The notes beneath the pieces were generated by a model. The model saw only the letters and a list, made by a program, of their open reading frames with translations, was not told the origin of the DNA and made no database searches. The position numbers were made by a program, and so were the translations under genes. From Heterotrichella gracilis (taxonomy: Eukaryota > Sar > Xanthophyceae > Tribonematales > Xanthonemataceae): DNA of 40,925 nt. Every line of letters starts with the position of its first letter. The first letter of the stretch is position 1. Shown in pieces: positions 1-10,682 of the stretch. The stretch is taken from positions 1-40,925 of the forward strand of contig JAULBX010027053.1 in the NCBI GenBank assembly GCA_032358255.1. Direction: 5' to 3'.

Positions 1-21
1 GGGGGGTGGGGGGGGGGGGGT
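1..21. other. Poly-G tract at left edge
   Basis: Twenty of the first 21 bases are G apart from one T. The right edge ends in a similar run of 22 G. Such tracts stall sequencing and assembly, so the window may be a complete contig bounded by homopolymer breaks. This is inferred from the two edges only. Confidence 0.6.
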
Positions 22-170
22 ATGGGGATGGTGGTGGAATTTGGTGCTGGGGTGTGCAGTGGTAGCTAGGGAGCAACAAAAGGACATATGGAAGGGGACA
101 TGGTGTTTAGGGTTTAAGCCCTAAACCCTAGACCTGTCAGGGGGAGAAGGTTGGTGTGTCCAGCACTCAC

Positions 171-218
171 CGCGAGGCACAGCCATGCTGCCAGGCACAG
201 CAGCGCCACACCCTGCAT
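171..218 (-). CDS. Possible signal-peptide first exon of a gene running off the left edge
   Basis: On the minus strand an ATG at 218 opens a 16-codon exon reading MQGVALLCLAAWLCLA, which ends at a consensus donor (GCG|GTGAGT) at 171/170. The short N-terminus, hydrophobic core and small residues near the end are what a cleavable secretory signal peptide looks like. The rest of the gene would lie left of position 170, of which the window shows only intron-like DNA containing a CCCTAAACCCTA stretch at about 118-129. If real, the gene is divergent from UTP14. The call rests on one short exon and could be chance. Confidence 0.3.
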
Positions 219-1567
219 GGTGTGGGGGGCGGGGGGGTGACTGAAGCGAGGGCCACGGGGGGCGCACCCTCGGTACCACGCCTGCCGATGCATGGCCCAA
301 CCTCGGTGCGGTGGTGGGTGGTGGTGGTGGGTGTGTGGGCGGGGGTTACTGGTGGGGGCTAAGCTGTGCGTGCTTCCACATGCTGCTGACCCCTTGTACC
401 GAGGGCCTCTTTCCAAACCCTCCTGAGATGCCTGCCAAAACCCTCGAGGGTGCCTGTTCAAAACCCTCGCGGCCCCTGTCAAAAGCACCTGCGTGCGTCA
501 ATGCTCCAGTGCGCAAGCTGACTGGAGGCCCAAGTTAGCTACGCTGGAACCAGAGCTGGCTCGTTGGCTGGATAATGGTTAGGGTATAGGCTGGCCCCAG
601 GTGGAGTTCACCACCCTAGAGGGGGTTGAGGCGCATCCCGTGCCTGGGGTGCCTGCCACGGGGGTGGTGTGAGCACTGCCGCCAAATCCCACCAGGGGAA
701 TAAAGGGAGCCCGTTTGCTGCTGGGGGGGAGATTGGGTGCTGGTCTTGGGGATGGTTGGTGCTGCGATGGGTGGGGGGGTGGGGATGGGCTGCAACTGGT
801 GCTGGACACACCCCAGCCTGCTTAGAAACTGACCCTCCACTGCAACGTACTGTCCTATGCTCCTGGGGAGAAGGGTGGATGACGGGAGCTGTTAGCTTTG
901 GGATTGACACCCTGGAAAGGGCTGTGGAGGCCGCGGGTTCGATGCCCCAAGCAAGGGGGGTGGACGCCCACCGCCGATGCCACCGCAACCACCCCGACCG
1001 AAACACAATTGAGAGCCCTGAGCGGCGCGTGAGTGGGGTTTGGAAGGGGGTCTGCGTGTCGATTGTGGGTAGTCAACAGGCCCGGTTCAGTGCTATATGC
1101 ATGCACCACTTGGGCTAGGTCCGGAGCTGTGTGGGGGTCTAGGCGAGGTACTGGCTGCGGGTGGGGAAGGGGGCACCGTGAAACGAAGCGGTATCTGCAC
1201 TCGTACAGTTAGATCGGGCGCAGCTGGGGACGAGTGCCAAGTGCTTTGTACACTCGAAAGTGGGGTCACACAAAACCCCCAATCATTGGTCGACATATGA
1301 TTACAGGCCAATTTAGACGCTCGCGCACACTGATAATCGGTCTGAGTTACTCCCCTTGTAACAGGCATTCGAGTTGAGCCCAAAACTTGCTTTGACAAGC
1401 TTTTTTGGTGCTCGCTATCCCATACTGCAGTGGTTTCTCTTTGCCAAGCAAGCCTGTCCCGCGTCAACAACGCACCTGTTAACTAAGTTTATACCTGCGC
1501 CCATCCCACCACCGCCACCACCGCCACCCACGCCTGGCGGCCACACCCACCCCACCGCCGCCCAGCC
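219..1567. other. Intergenic region upstream of UTP14
   Basis: About 1.35 kb without a supportable gene. It is G-rich on the plus strand with many GGGG and GGTGG runs. It holds a short palindrome at 437-451 (AAAACCC TCGA GGGT). Open frames here are short, overlap on several frames and lack splice context or recognisable domains. It probably contains the UTP14 promoter and the promoter of any divergent gene at 218. No TATA-like box is obvious. Confidence 0.5.
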
Positions 1568-4500
1568 ATGGCGCGGGGGCGAGGCAAGGGCAAGCGCAGT
1601 GGCGGCGGTAGCGTTGCCGCCGCCCCTCCACCCGCAGCGGAGGTGGAGGATTTGTACGAGGCGGAGGAGGTGGCACCCGAGGAGGAGCGCAACCGAACCA
1701 AGAACCGCTATGACGTATGTACAATGCATGCATGCATATAGCCAACCAACAGAAAATGTGGTTGTACAAAACTTGTCTAGAGATTGTGGACGTGGGGGCA
1801 GATTGAGATGAGTTTTTTGTGTGGGGGTGGTATTACGCGGGCGGCAAGGGGGTTGGGGCACTATGTGGGTGGGCAGCAAACCCTAGTCGGGGGTTTCAGG
1901 GGGTGGGGTGACGCCAGCATGCTTGCTCCTTCATTGGGCTGCAAGGAGGCACAATGGGGCGCTATCATGCGGATACAGGCAACCCTGTGCATCCTTAAGA
2001 CAGCCTTTCTCTTTGCGCCATTGCAGCTCGGTTTCAAGTACCATACTTGCCTTTTCCATGGTCGGAAAATCCCCCTCCTTTCCCCCCCAACACACCACCC
2101 ACTTCAGCCCCACCTTAGGGACAGAGCAGCAAAGTTTCCCAGCGTGTCGCCTAGTAAGGGTTTTGGGTTTAGATTTGCAGCACTCGCCCCCTCACCACTA
2201 CACACCACCACGGCACCACACCCCCACCCACCCACACCCGCCCGCGCCACCTTGAAATCCGAGGACGAGGAAATTAACAAATGCCATTATAATGAATACT
2301 TTATTTTGCCTATGACTATTGACATTTTTATCTCCTGTTTGCAGAATGTGGCCAGCTACGAGTACGAGCTGCCCTCCGATTTTGAGGACGAGGAAATAGA
2401 CGAGGATGCCGCCTTCACTGAGGAAGACAAGAAGCTGTATGCGGGCTGGTTTGGTGATGATGGGGGTGACGATAGCGGGAGTGGGGAGGGGAGTGAGAGC
2501 GGGAGCGAGGCTGACCTGTTGGAGAGCGATGAGGGGGAGGATGGAGAGGAGGAGGAAGGGGAGGAGATGTCTGACGAGGTAATGGGTCAGTGCAGAAAAT
2601 CATGATCAAGTGAAGGTTGTAACCCCACATCATCGAAATCAAGTACGTGGAAGGTCAAATCAGCTGCCAGCCCTGCATGCCTTGCACCAATCAGCCCCAC
2701 TCTGGCACAGCCTGTAACATCTCTCCTCCAGCGATCCTGGGGAAAAAGCATGGAAGTTTGAGAACGTGTACCCTGCCAAGTTGGCTAATACCACCCCCCT
2801 TGCTGCAGGAGCTGGTATCAGGGGAGGATAGCGAATCCGACCTGCAAGGGTCGGAGGAATTCGACCCTCCCTCAGGGAGTGAAAGCGATGGGGAGGAAGA
2901 AGAAAACGGGGATGACCTGGACGCGCTTTTTGGCCCCGATTCCGGTTCTGATTCCGACTCACTAGGGGAGTTGTCAGGGGAGGAGGAGCAGATTGATGCA
3001 GAGGGGGAGAGGCACCAGGAGCTGCTGGCAGAAATCCAGGTGTGTTTTGTGATGCATGGTGCAAGTGCAATCATAGGTTAACTGTGCTTGAAATAGCTGA
3101 TGCTGCAGCAAATGCGCTCTGAGAACTCTGGTGATGCTATTTGCAGGGGGAGAGGAAGAAGAGGAGGAGAGGGGAGGTGGTGGTGTCTGAGGCGGCTCCG
3201 GAGAGCGAGTTCAACCTCAACCCCTCCAGCGCCACAGACGGTAGGGTTTTGGGGGCGTGCGGGCCAGGGTTTTGAGGTGGTGTGGTGGACGGTTTCGTGG
3301 GGCTGGGCTAGTGGTGGCGTTTGAATTTGCAGCTGAGGGGACCACAATTATTAGGGTTTTTAGAGGTCGTGCTAGGGTCCATGAGATGTGTCACTAAACC
3401 CCATCCCAGAGGATCAGGAGCAGATGATGTATCCATTAATCGGCAGGACTGGGGAAGGGTAGCAACAACACATTCTACATAGAATGTGCTGGCAACTAAT
3501 TATCAATACGAAGGACACATAAGTTATCCGTATCGGGCGTTCACCTCCAAACCCCTGATGGCAAACCATAACCCCAAACCCTCGCCCCCCACAGGGCCAG
3601 GCGCGGGCGATCTTTCCATGGCTGACCTATTGGCGGGACTTGGCGACAGCCGCAACAAGCTGGGGGGTGCACGCAAGGCATTGGAGCGGATGGAGCGCAA
3701 ATCCCGCCCCGTGGCGCCCCCCCTGCCGGGGCCTATTAGGCAACGATTGGCTCGTCAGGCTGGGTATGAGCGAACCTCCAAGGATATCAGCAAGTGGACG
3801 TCCATTGTCAAGGTGGGTGGTGATGGTGGTGGTGGTGGTGGTGGTGGTGGTGGTGGTGAGAGGGGTGGTTGGGAGGTGGTGGTGGTATCGTAGGGGGCAA
3901 ATTTGTGCTCACGGCAACCCCCTCTTGCTGGGGCCTAACAGTCAGGCGAGGATATGAGCGCATCTCCAAGGATATCAGCGAATGGACGTCCATTGTCCGC
4001 CCCCATCGTCCGCCCCCGTACTCCTCTTACATATCGTCTCCCTTCTTCTTTCCTCTCCTTGTGCATCCATGCGCCACCTCTCCCTGCACAACCCCCTTCG
4101 CCATCCCTCATCCCCTCAATCCATCCCCTCCCCTACCTCCCGTCACCCCCCAACCCCACCTTGCAGTCCAACCGCGAGGCCCCCACCATCAAGTTTGAGT
4201 CTGCTGTTAACGAGGTGCCACTTGTCAACACCACGGCGGCGCTGGCGGCGCAGTTTGAGCCAGGTGAGGACGCCACTTAAAATAGATGGTTGGATGGGGA
4301 AAATCTGTAACAGAAAATTATAACATTACCGTACTCAGATGTGGTACTCCAAAAAATCTGAAATTGCGACAATTTATTTAGATGTTTTGTTTCAAGCAGA
4401 TGTTGTTCTTTTGCACTTTGTGAGGATACTTTCCCACCGCTACCCACACACTGCTGAAGGCTTTAAACCCTACCCAAAACCCCACAACATGAGCCTACAA

Positions 4501-7500
4501 ATCCCCTTCCCGCAGCCCCTGATGGCATGGAGGCTGAGGTCGCAGCACTGCTGGCTGCTGCTGGGGCTGGTGAGGGGAAGGCGGTGGCGCAGGCAGAGGA
4601 GGAGCTGGCCATGAAGGTAGGGTTTTGTTAGGGTTTGGTGGCGTATGGCAGGGTTGTGGGTGGGAACAACTGATTGGAGAGTGCTAAAAATGGCAGGCGC
4701 TGTGGATGGACCAGGCGTACTGTTATCATTGATTTGGGCTTAGGGTCTGGGGTTGGGGTTTCCAATTTATAATCCCCATTCCTCCAGGCGCTGTCAATGG
4801 ACGAGGCGACTGTTACCATAAATTAGGGTTTAGGGTCTAAGTGTAGGGTTTCTTATTACTATTCCCCACCCCCAGGCGCTGTCTATGGACGAGGCGCGCG
4901 CCCGTCGCGAGAAGCTTTCCCGCATGCGCTCCCTGCTGTTTTACCACGAGCTCAAGTCCAAGCGCCTCAAGGCCATCAAGAGCAAGGAGTACCACAGGCG
5001 GAGCAACAAGGCGGAGAAGAGGAAGGTGGGGCCAGATACGATATCTGATTCAATACATATGTTGCTTTATTGGGTCAAAGTTGGGACCTTCACCGTTGTC
5101 CTGAATGCTGGGATGCTGCTGAGTCCTGGGGTTATGCCGCCCCAGGGATTGCCCTGGCCCCTGGCGATGACCCACATGCTGACGAAGATGTTTACAATAG
5201 ATTATATCAAATTAAAATTAAATTATAATGCTGGCGTGCATTATTAATAATAATTAAATTATTATTAATATGACTTTTATTGTTCCTCGCCATCCTCAGG
5301 CGCTGGCCCTGGGCGCCGACCTAGAGGATGACGAGGACACCGCCCGGCAGGCAGCGGAGGAGGCTGAGCTGGCGCGCGCCCGCGAGCGCCTGACCCTCAA
5401 GCACAGGAACACCTCCCGCTTTGTGCGGCGGGCCATCCGCAGGGGGAGCACGATAGTTGACGAGGGCACCAGGGAGGCGGTGGCGGAGCAGCTGCGCCTG
5501 GGGCAGCAGCTGCGGCGCAAGGTGGGTATGGTAGGGTTTTTGAGGGAGGGTTTGCTAGGGGTTTTGGTGGAGGGTGCTGGAGTTTTCAGGATTTCATGGC
5601 CTTATAACGTGTCATGGGCCATTGATCATTGATGATCATCAACTGTGACCATGATGAGTACATAGCACCCATCAAACTGTGGTCGGCTGGCAAGGGTCCG
5701 CACGCATGTGGTCAGCAACGATTGCACCCTACTGATCAATTGGCGGGAGTCATCACACTGTGGCGATTGGTGCAAATCGGGCGCATGCATGTACTGAGCA
5801 TCGATTGCACCATAACGGATCAGTTGACAGTGGTGGTCGTGTGCAGATTGAGCGCATGGATGGCGGGGGCTCAGGCAGCACTGGCGATGAGTCCACCTCA
5901 GGCAGTGAAGGGGAGGAAGGGGAGGGGGGCCAAGGGGAGGAGAGTGGTGCGAGGAAGCAGAGGAGGCTGGACAAGGCTCGAGCAGCTGCTCTGGAGGTGC
6001 TGGAAGGTGGGTGGGGGTGGAAACCCTACAGGCCAAGTGAAACCCTACACTGCAGTTGAAGTTCTACAGTGAACTCCTCAACGTGAGGTTTCCATTGCAT
6101 ATATTGGCTGATTCAATTCATGATCGGACACGAATGAGTGAGCATCATTTTCGTTTTTGGTAGATAGTGGTAATTTAGCCTCCCTATAGGCAGCCCCCTC
6201 GAGCCAACTTCGTAACCACTCCCCACCCGCAGACACCGGCCCAGACCCGGCCTCCATACCCTCCAAGGGTTTGTTCGCCCTCCCCTTCATGACCCGAGCC
6301 AGGCAGCGCAAGCACCAGCAGGCAGCGGAGGACGCACGCGATTGGCTCAGGGAGCTTGATAGGGAGGCTGCGGCGGGGGGTGGGGATGCGGCGTGGGGGG
6401 GCGAGGGGGGCGACGAGGATGCGGTGGGGGGTGGGGCCCGGATGCGGTTCGATGCGGGAGGGGGCGAGGGGCCGGCGGTGCAAGGGAGCGACAGCGAGTG
6501 AGTGTGTGGAGGGGGGAAAGGGATGTGAGATTGGATTGTTTGATTGTGATTTGAGAGGTGGAATGTACCCCTGTTGTTTTGGGTGCTGTGAAGTTCATAT
6601 GGAGACGTGGTTGTTGCATGGTGGTGACAGATCTGCATGTAGGGTGAGGCGGGGACGGGAGACTCAATGAGGTGTAACCCTCTCATTACCCTAAGGGTTT
6701 TGGTTCTGAGCCAAGCTGTTTGGTGTGTGCCCCAGGGAAGCAGGCTCCGACCAGGAAGGAGGGGAGGAGAGGGCCAGGCGAGTCAGCGCCAGGCTGGCGG
6801 CACAGTTGGAACCTCCCACACCCTCGGGCACCGCTCCGCCTGGCCCCTCCACCGCCAAGGGGGGCAAGCAGGGGAAGAAGAAACGGGGAGGGAAGGCGCA
6901 GGCTGCGGGAGATGGGGAAGAGGAGGAAAACCCCGGCGCAGGGTTTTCTGCAGTGGTGATGACCGATGGATTTGTGTCTGTGGGGGGTGGGGCTGGTGGC
7001 AGGGGAGCAGAGCAGGCAGTGGCGACGAGAGGTGCGAGGGGGGATGCCGCATCCCGGATGCGATACCTGTTGAGATGTTGTGCATTTGAGATGTGGGTGG
7101 GTGGGGAAGGGGTGGGGGGGAGGTTGCTATGCATGGTTATGGTGGATTGAAGGGATTGCTTTCTTAAACCCTAGGCAGGCCCCTTCAATCAAACCTTTAG
7201 ACTGCTTTGCATATCACCATGTCACTGCTTTGCATGTGTGTGTGCGCTGCGCTCCTTTTTGACACCCTGGACTGGGGTTTACAGGTACCGAGGCCGCAGC
7301 GCTATCCGCAGAACCCTTGCCCGTCCGCAAAAACCCTAGGCAGCAGCAGCCGACAGCCAATGGCGCCGCAGCACCAGAAACGCATGCCAGGGGGGTGCAA
7401 AATGGGGGCACGCATGCCGCCGACCCCCACGGGAATTTCATCAAATCCAACAAATTCAAGGGCCCCAAGCCCGGCTACCTGTTCAAAAAGGGGCACCAAG

Positions 7501-9574
7501 GGTTGGGTTATTACAAAGACACCCAGGGGATCGCCCCCAATGGCAAGGGGGGGGTATCAAATCGGCCCACCAGGGAGGTCGAGGAGTTGGTGCAAGGGGG
7601 TGAGGGGAGCGGGAGCGATGGGGAGGGAGGGGAGGAAACACAGCAGTTCCTGAGGACTGTGCCAGGTGTGTGGGGGTTCTGGGCGTTGTCATCTCCTTTG
7701 CATGTGTCAAGCCATTCTTCTTCTTCTTCTTCCTTTTGCATGTGTCATGCCTGCTGCACTTAAACATATCTCCTCGGGATTGGGAACTGCCTCTGGGGAT
7801 TGGGAACTGCCCGACATGGGAATTGCCCAGAGGTGCCGCATTTGTTGAAATGTAGGGGTGGGGGGGTACATGCGCATTTGCTCTTGTGTGCATCGTTTGG
7901 ATGGTTGGGTGTGTGGATGCCTGGGCGGGGATGATTCATTCGCAACAATTGCTGATCATCCGTGATTATAGCAAACTTGATTGGGTAATACTGAGCCCAC
8001 CGCACACCCACAGCACAGCACAGCACCCAAGAGCATCATGTGGTGCATGTAGTGCCTATTGGAAGCATCGTACAACGTATGTTAATGCCTGTGACATGGT
8101 GTGGGTGTGGTGTGGCATGCTTTGCCCTCTCATCTATTTCATATGAGCGTGTGCTTGGGCAGGGATGATTCATTCGCAACAACTGCTGATCCACCGTGAT
8201 TATAGCAAACTTGATTGGGTAATACTGAGCCCAGCACACACCCACATAACAGCGCCATGTGATACAGTCACAAGTAGAAGATATTTTAAGCGCAAAGAAT
8301 GCATTTGTGGCACTGAAACGGCTTAAAGCAATGATGAACATGTATCTGCATCTTACAGGTCCTTTTTCCAGTGTCAGGCTGTTTGCTTCATCTGTCGAGT
8401 GTTTATAATGAATATTCCACTGTTCCAGGTGGCGGGCTGTCGCAGCAGGAGCTGATTCGCCTGGCCTTTGCCGGGGATGACGTGGAGGAGGAGTTTGCAA
8501 TGGAGAAGGTAGGGGAGGAACATCGCTGTGTAGGATTCCTTTCTTCACCTGTAGAATTTTTTCTCCTTCCACTCCAGTCAGCCATGGCCATGCCTACTGC
8601 ACGCAGGATGCGGCGCATGCAAAAGCCTAGTGGCACATGCAAAACCTAGTGGCTCATACTAATCCTAGTCGCACATGCAAACCCTAATGCGCTGCCGCTT
8701 CAAATCCATCCCCGTCCCTCCGCCCCCACACCCACCACACACCCACAACCCCGCCCACACACCACCACCTCCACCACCGCAGGCAGCCGACATCTCCACC
8801 GAACTCCCCAAATCCGAGGAGCCCACCCTCCTCCCGGGGTGGGGCCAGTGGGCGGGCGCCAAGCGGGAGCCCCGCTGGATGACCGACGCGCGCGCCAAGG
8901 CGGCCCGGCAGCGGGATGCGGCGGCTGCGGCGCGCAAGGATGCCAAGCTAAAGCATGTGATAATCAGTGAGAAGTTCGACAAAAAGGCGGCGAAATACGC
9001 CACGCCGAACGTGCCGTTCCCCTACGCGAGCCACGAGGTGTATGAGCGCAGCATGCGGCAGCCGCTGGGGCGGGAGTACAACACCGACGCGGCGTTCAGG
9101 TGGGCGGGGGTTTTACGCGCATGGAAATTGTGTCCAATTTTCATGGAAATCTAATACTTTTAAGTCAATCAATGTAAAGTAAATAATTCAAAATAAGAAA
9201 AGGATGTATACATTTTAGGATCCAATGAATATAATTAAATTCATAATTTAAGTTAATATCATTTAGGATTTACATGCAGACCTCAGATGCATGGTAACGA
9301 TATCCTGGAGTATGTAGACCTGCGTGGTGAGCCATCCTGCACCCGCATCGGATGCGCTAGGATGCGCTAGGATTCCTCCCATTGAACCCTGCCTTTCCCC
9401 CCCTTTTCCAGGGACATGACGCGCCCTGCGGTGATCAAGCAGACCGGCGTGGTCATCCAGCCCGCCCGCTACACCAAGGGCACCTCCCAGTATGCCAAGG
9501 AGCATGCGGGGAACAAGAAGCGGCGACCGGTGAATGTGGTAGCAGGGGGCATGACCAAGCGCACAAAGGCGTGA
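1568..9574 (+). CDS. UTP14: U3 snoRNP / SSU-processome protein UTP14, 16 exons
   Basis: UTP14 acts in the nucleolus in small-subunit pre-rRNA processing and is the known partner of helicase Dhr1/DHX37. Exons: 1568-1714, 2345-2578, 2809-3039, 3147-3240, 3595-3812, 4167-4263, 4516-4616, 4876-5025, 5300-5521, 5847-6006, 6233-6497, 6736-7031, 7285-7665, 8429-8508, 8783-9099, 9412-9574. All borders are GT-AG and keep frame, giving 1051 aa. Family landmarks in order: YEYELPSDFEDEEIDEDAAF (about 51-72), acidic Ser/Asp/Glu tracts, PESEFNL, SKDISKWTSIVKSNREAPTI across the exon 5/6 border, KIKSKEYHRR-like KAIKSKEYHRR (exon 8), HRNTSRFVRRAIRRG (exon 9), LPFMTRARQRKH (exon 11), ELIRLAFAGDDV (exon 14), LPGWGQWAG and a basic C-terminus (exons 15-16). 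It is longer than the usual 750-900 aa because of low-complexity stretches and an insert in exons 12-13. The exon 12 donor (7031) was chosen because it is the one that keeps frame; it is the least certain border. Confidence 0.93.
3819..3861 (+). repeat. (GGT)n microsatellite at the donor of UTP14 intron 5
   Basis: A near-perfect GGT tract begins six bases after the exon 5 donor (AAG|GTGGGT). Every GGT repeat contains a GT, so the tract offers many in-frame alternative donors that would add Gly residues. Slippage here would change intron length only, provided the first donor is used. Confidence 0.8.
3941..3998 (+). repeat. Degenerate copy of UTP14 exon 5 3' end inside intron 5
   Basis: The segment matches the last ~57 bases of exon 5 (about 3755-3812) with few changes. 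Translated, it reads RGYERISKDISEWTSIVR against the exon's AGYERTSKDISKWTSIVK. An AG acceptor-like site (CTAACAG) directly precedes it, formed where part of the original exon has been deleted. The copy has no evident donor. It looks like a tandem duplicate of the exon's 3' half that now sits downstream in the intron. Confidence 0.85.
4691..4875 (+). repeat. Two tandem copies of the exon 8 acceptor and exon start in UTP14 intron 7
   Basis: Copies begin at 4697 and 4788; the real exon 8 begins at 4876 (spacings 91 and 88). Each has its own AG acceptor and the first seven or so codons (ALWMDQA and ALSMDEA against the real ALSMDEA). Copy 1 reaches TGA at 4730. Copy 2 reaches TAG at 4824, supplied by a telomere-like TTAGGGTTTAGGG. 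The units also share their intron part, so they are true tandem duplicates of intron end plus exon start. Confidence 0.88.
5243..5269. repeat. Perfect AT-only palindrome in UTP14 intron 8
   Basis: Two 13-base arms (ATTAATAATAATT and its reverse complement) flank a single A. The palindrome lies in an AT-rich island (about 5195-5280) within a GC-rich gene, ~30 bases upstream of the exon 9 acceptor. It contains only A and T, so chance is more plausible than for a mixed-base palindrome. It may be an insertion scar or a replication-slippage product. Confidence 0.75.
5713..5846 (+). repeat. Diverged tandem duplicate before UTP14 exon 10
   Basis: Units starting near 5713 and 5796 share a CGATTGCACC core and end in matching edges: GTGCAAATCGGGCGCATG in the first and the real acceptor plus exon 10 start, GTGCAGATTGAGCGCATG, in the second. 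The first unit has lost its AG. The spacing is roughly 75-85 bases. An older, weaker third unit may precede it, near 5640-5710. Confidence 0.7.
6927..6947. repeat. Telomere-arm palindrome inside UTP14 exon 12
   Basis: AAAACCCC-GGCGC-AGGGTTTT: near-perfect inverted arms. In the reading frame it encodes E-N-P-G-A-G-F. The same 21-base element, with one base changed, recurs in a protease intron at 20655-20675. If exon 12 is drawn correctly, it has been captured in coding sequence. Confidence 0.6.
7713..7733 (+). repeat. (TTC)n microsatellite in UTP14 intron 13
   Basis: About six TTC/CTT units lie ~50 bases after the exon 13 donor. No functional role can be read from it. Confidence 0.8.
7922..8248 (+). 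repeat. Two ~85-bp copies, 234 bp apart, in UTP14 intron 13
   Basis: Copy 1 (7922-8011) and copy 2 (8156-8248) share long identical runs, for example TAGCAAACTTGATTGGGTAA. The spacer between them holds CA-rich and GCAT-rich sequence. Unlike the other duplicates here, no exon edge is included. It is purely intronic and shows that tandem duplication is not confined to splice borders. Confidence 0.85.
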
Positions 9575-10682
9575 GGAGCCAGGGGCGGGATTGCGGACAT
9601 GGGGGTGGGGTGGGGAAACCCTTACGAGGGGATCATGTGTGGGGTGGTGGATTGTTTTTCTCTTAGTTGAACTCTTGCGAGGGTGTCATGTAGATAGGTG
9701 TTGGAGAGCAGTGTGCAGTCACTGTATTCCAAGGGGTGCTCACGCGGGGGGCTAAGAAATGCTCAAAGCGCAGGGGGGTGATCGTAGTGGCTGTGGGGAT
9801 CATCATGGCATGATACAACATGGCCATGGCGGCTAATAGTGTGTGCAAGGCCATGCAGCATCCTTTCAGCTGAAAGCTCCCCATGTGCTCAGGCTGTTCC
9901 AGTGGCAGCAGACGCAAGTGCGTGATCTGGTACCATAATGATAAGGCATCCCATTTTTCAGGTCATTCAGTGGACCAACCAGGTTGCAATGGTGCCACAA
10001 GACTTGATTTTGGATGGGTATGTCAATTGAACGTGTAACTTGAAGCCACAAGTTCGAACTCCTTTGTTGACAGATGTTGACAAAATAGTTGCTGATCTAA
10101 TCAGTAACACATTCGATGATTCGCCAATAATTGAAGTGAAAATGCCAATGGGTGACGAGATAGCGTTTCACACCTCCACCAATCGTTACGGGCACTGTAA
10201 GCCTTTGGTATGCCGAACTAGTCTAGAAGCTAACAATAACTGCCCACAACCCCTGTCAACGCTAAGTATGATCCTGTATTAATTGAAATTCAATGCAGGC
10301 GCCTATAATCATTATGCAAGTGCGTGCGGGTCACCCGTGGTATGCCCAATAATTAGATTACTCCAACAATTTGATCAAGATCAATCTAATACCCGGGCGC
10401 ACTGCTCAATATAGAAGAATATGTGGCATGTCATGCCTCTCAACTAAACCCTGAAGTGGGCCCGGTATGAAGGTCTACGCTAAGGGATATCAACTAAACA
10501 GTCACTGTGTGTGTGCTGGCAGTTTCTGCACTGAAATGATTGCTGTCCTTCAATCTATGATTTTATAGGAATAAAAAGGAATTACCTCCTTATTATACCT
10601 TTATTTCCCCTATCCCGTTTTCTCATCCAATACGTGCATTCAAGGACTGGGGCCTTGGGTAGCTATTCACGTAGCATGCCAC
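9575..10682. other. Convergent 3' region between UTP14 and the glycosyltransferase-like gene
   Basis: About 1.1 kb containing the 3' UTRs of two convergent genes. From about 10030 to 10620 it becomes clearly AT-richer than its surroundings. A TGTAA at 10034 is a possible algal-type polyadenylation signal for UTP14 but lies 460 bases past the stop, so this is weak. An 80-codon open frame at 10040-10282 has no splice or domain support. Confidence 0.5.

Noticed and set aside
930-960. GGGTTCGATGCCCC resembling a tRNA 3' half
   Set aside because: The flanking bases do not form a T-stem and no cloverleaf can be drawn upstream.
3808-3993. Minus-strand frame with a poly-His run
   Set aside because: It is the antisense reading of the GGT microsatellite and an intron.
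10040-10282. 80-codon open frame in an AT-rich spacer
   Set aside because: No splice context, domain or GC-rich codon use like the real exons; probably chance in AT-rich 3' flank.
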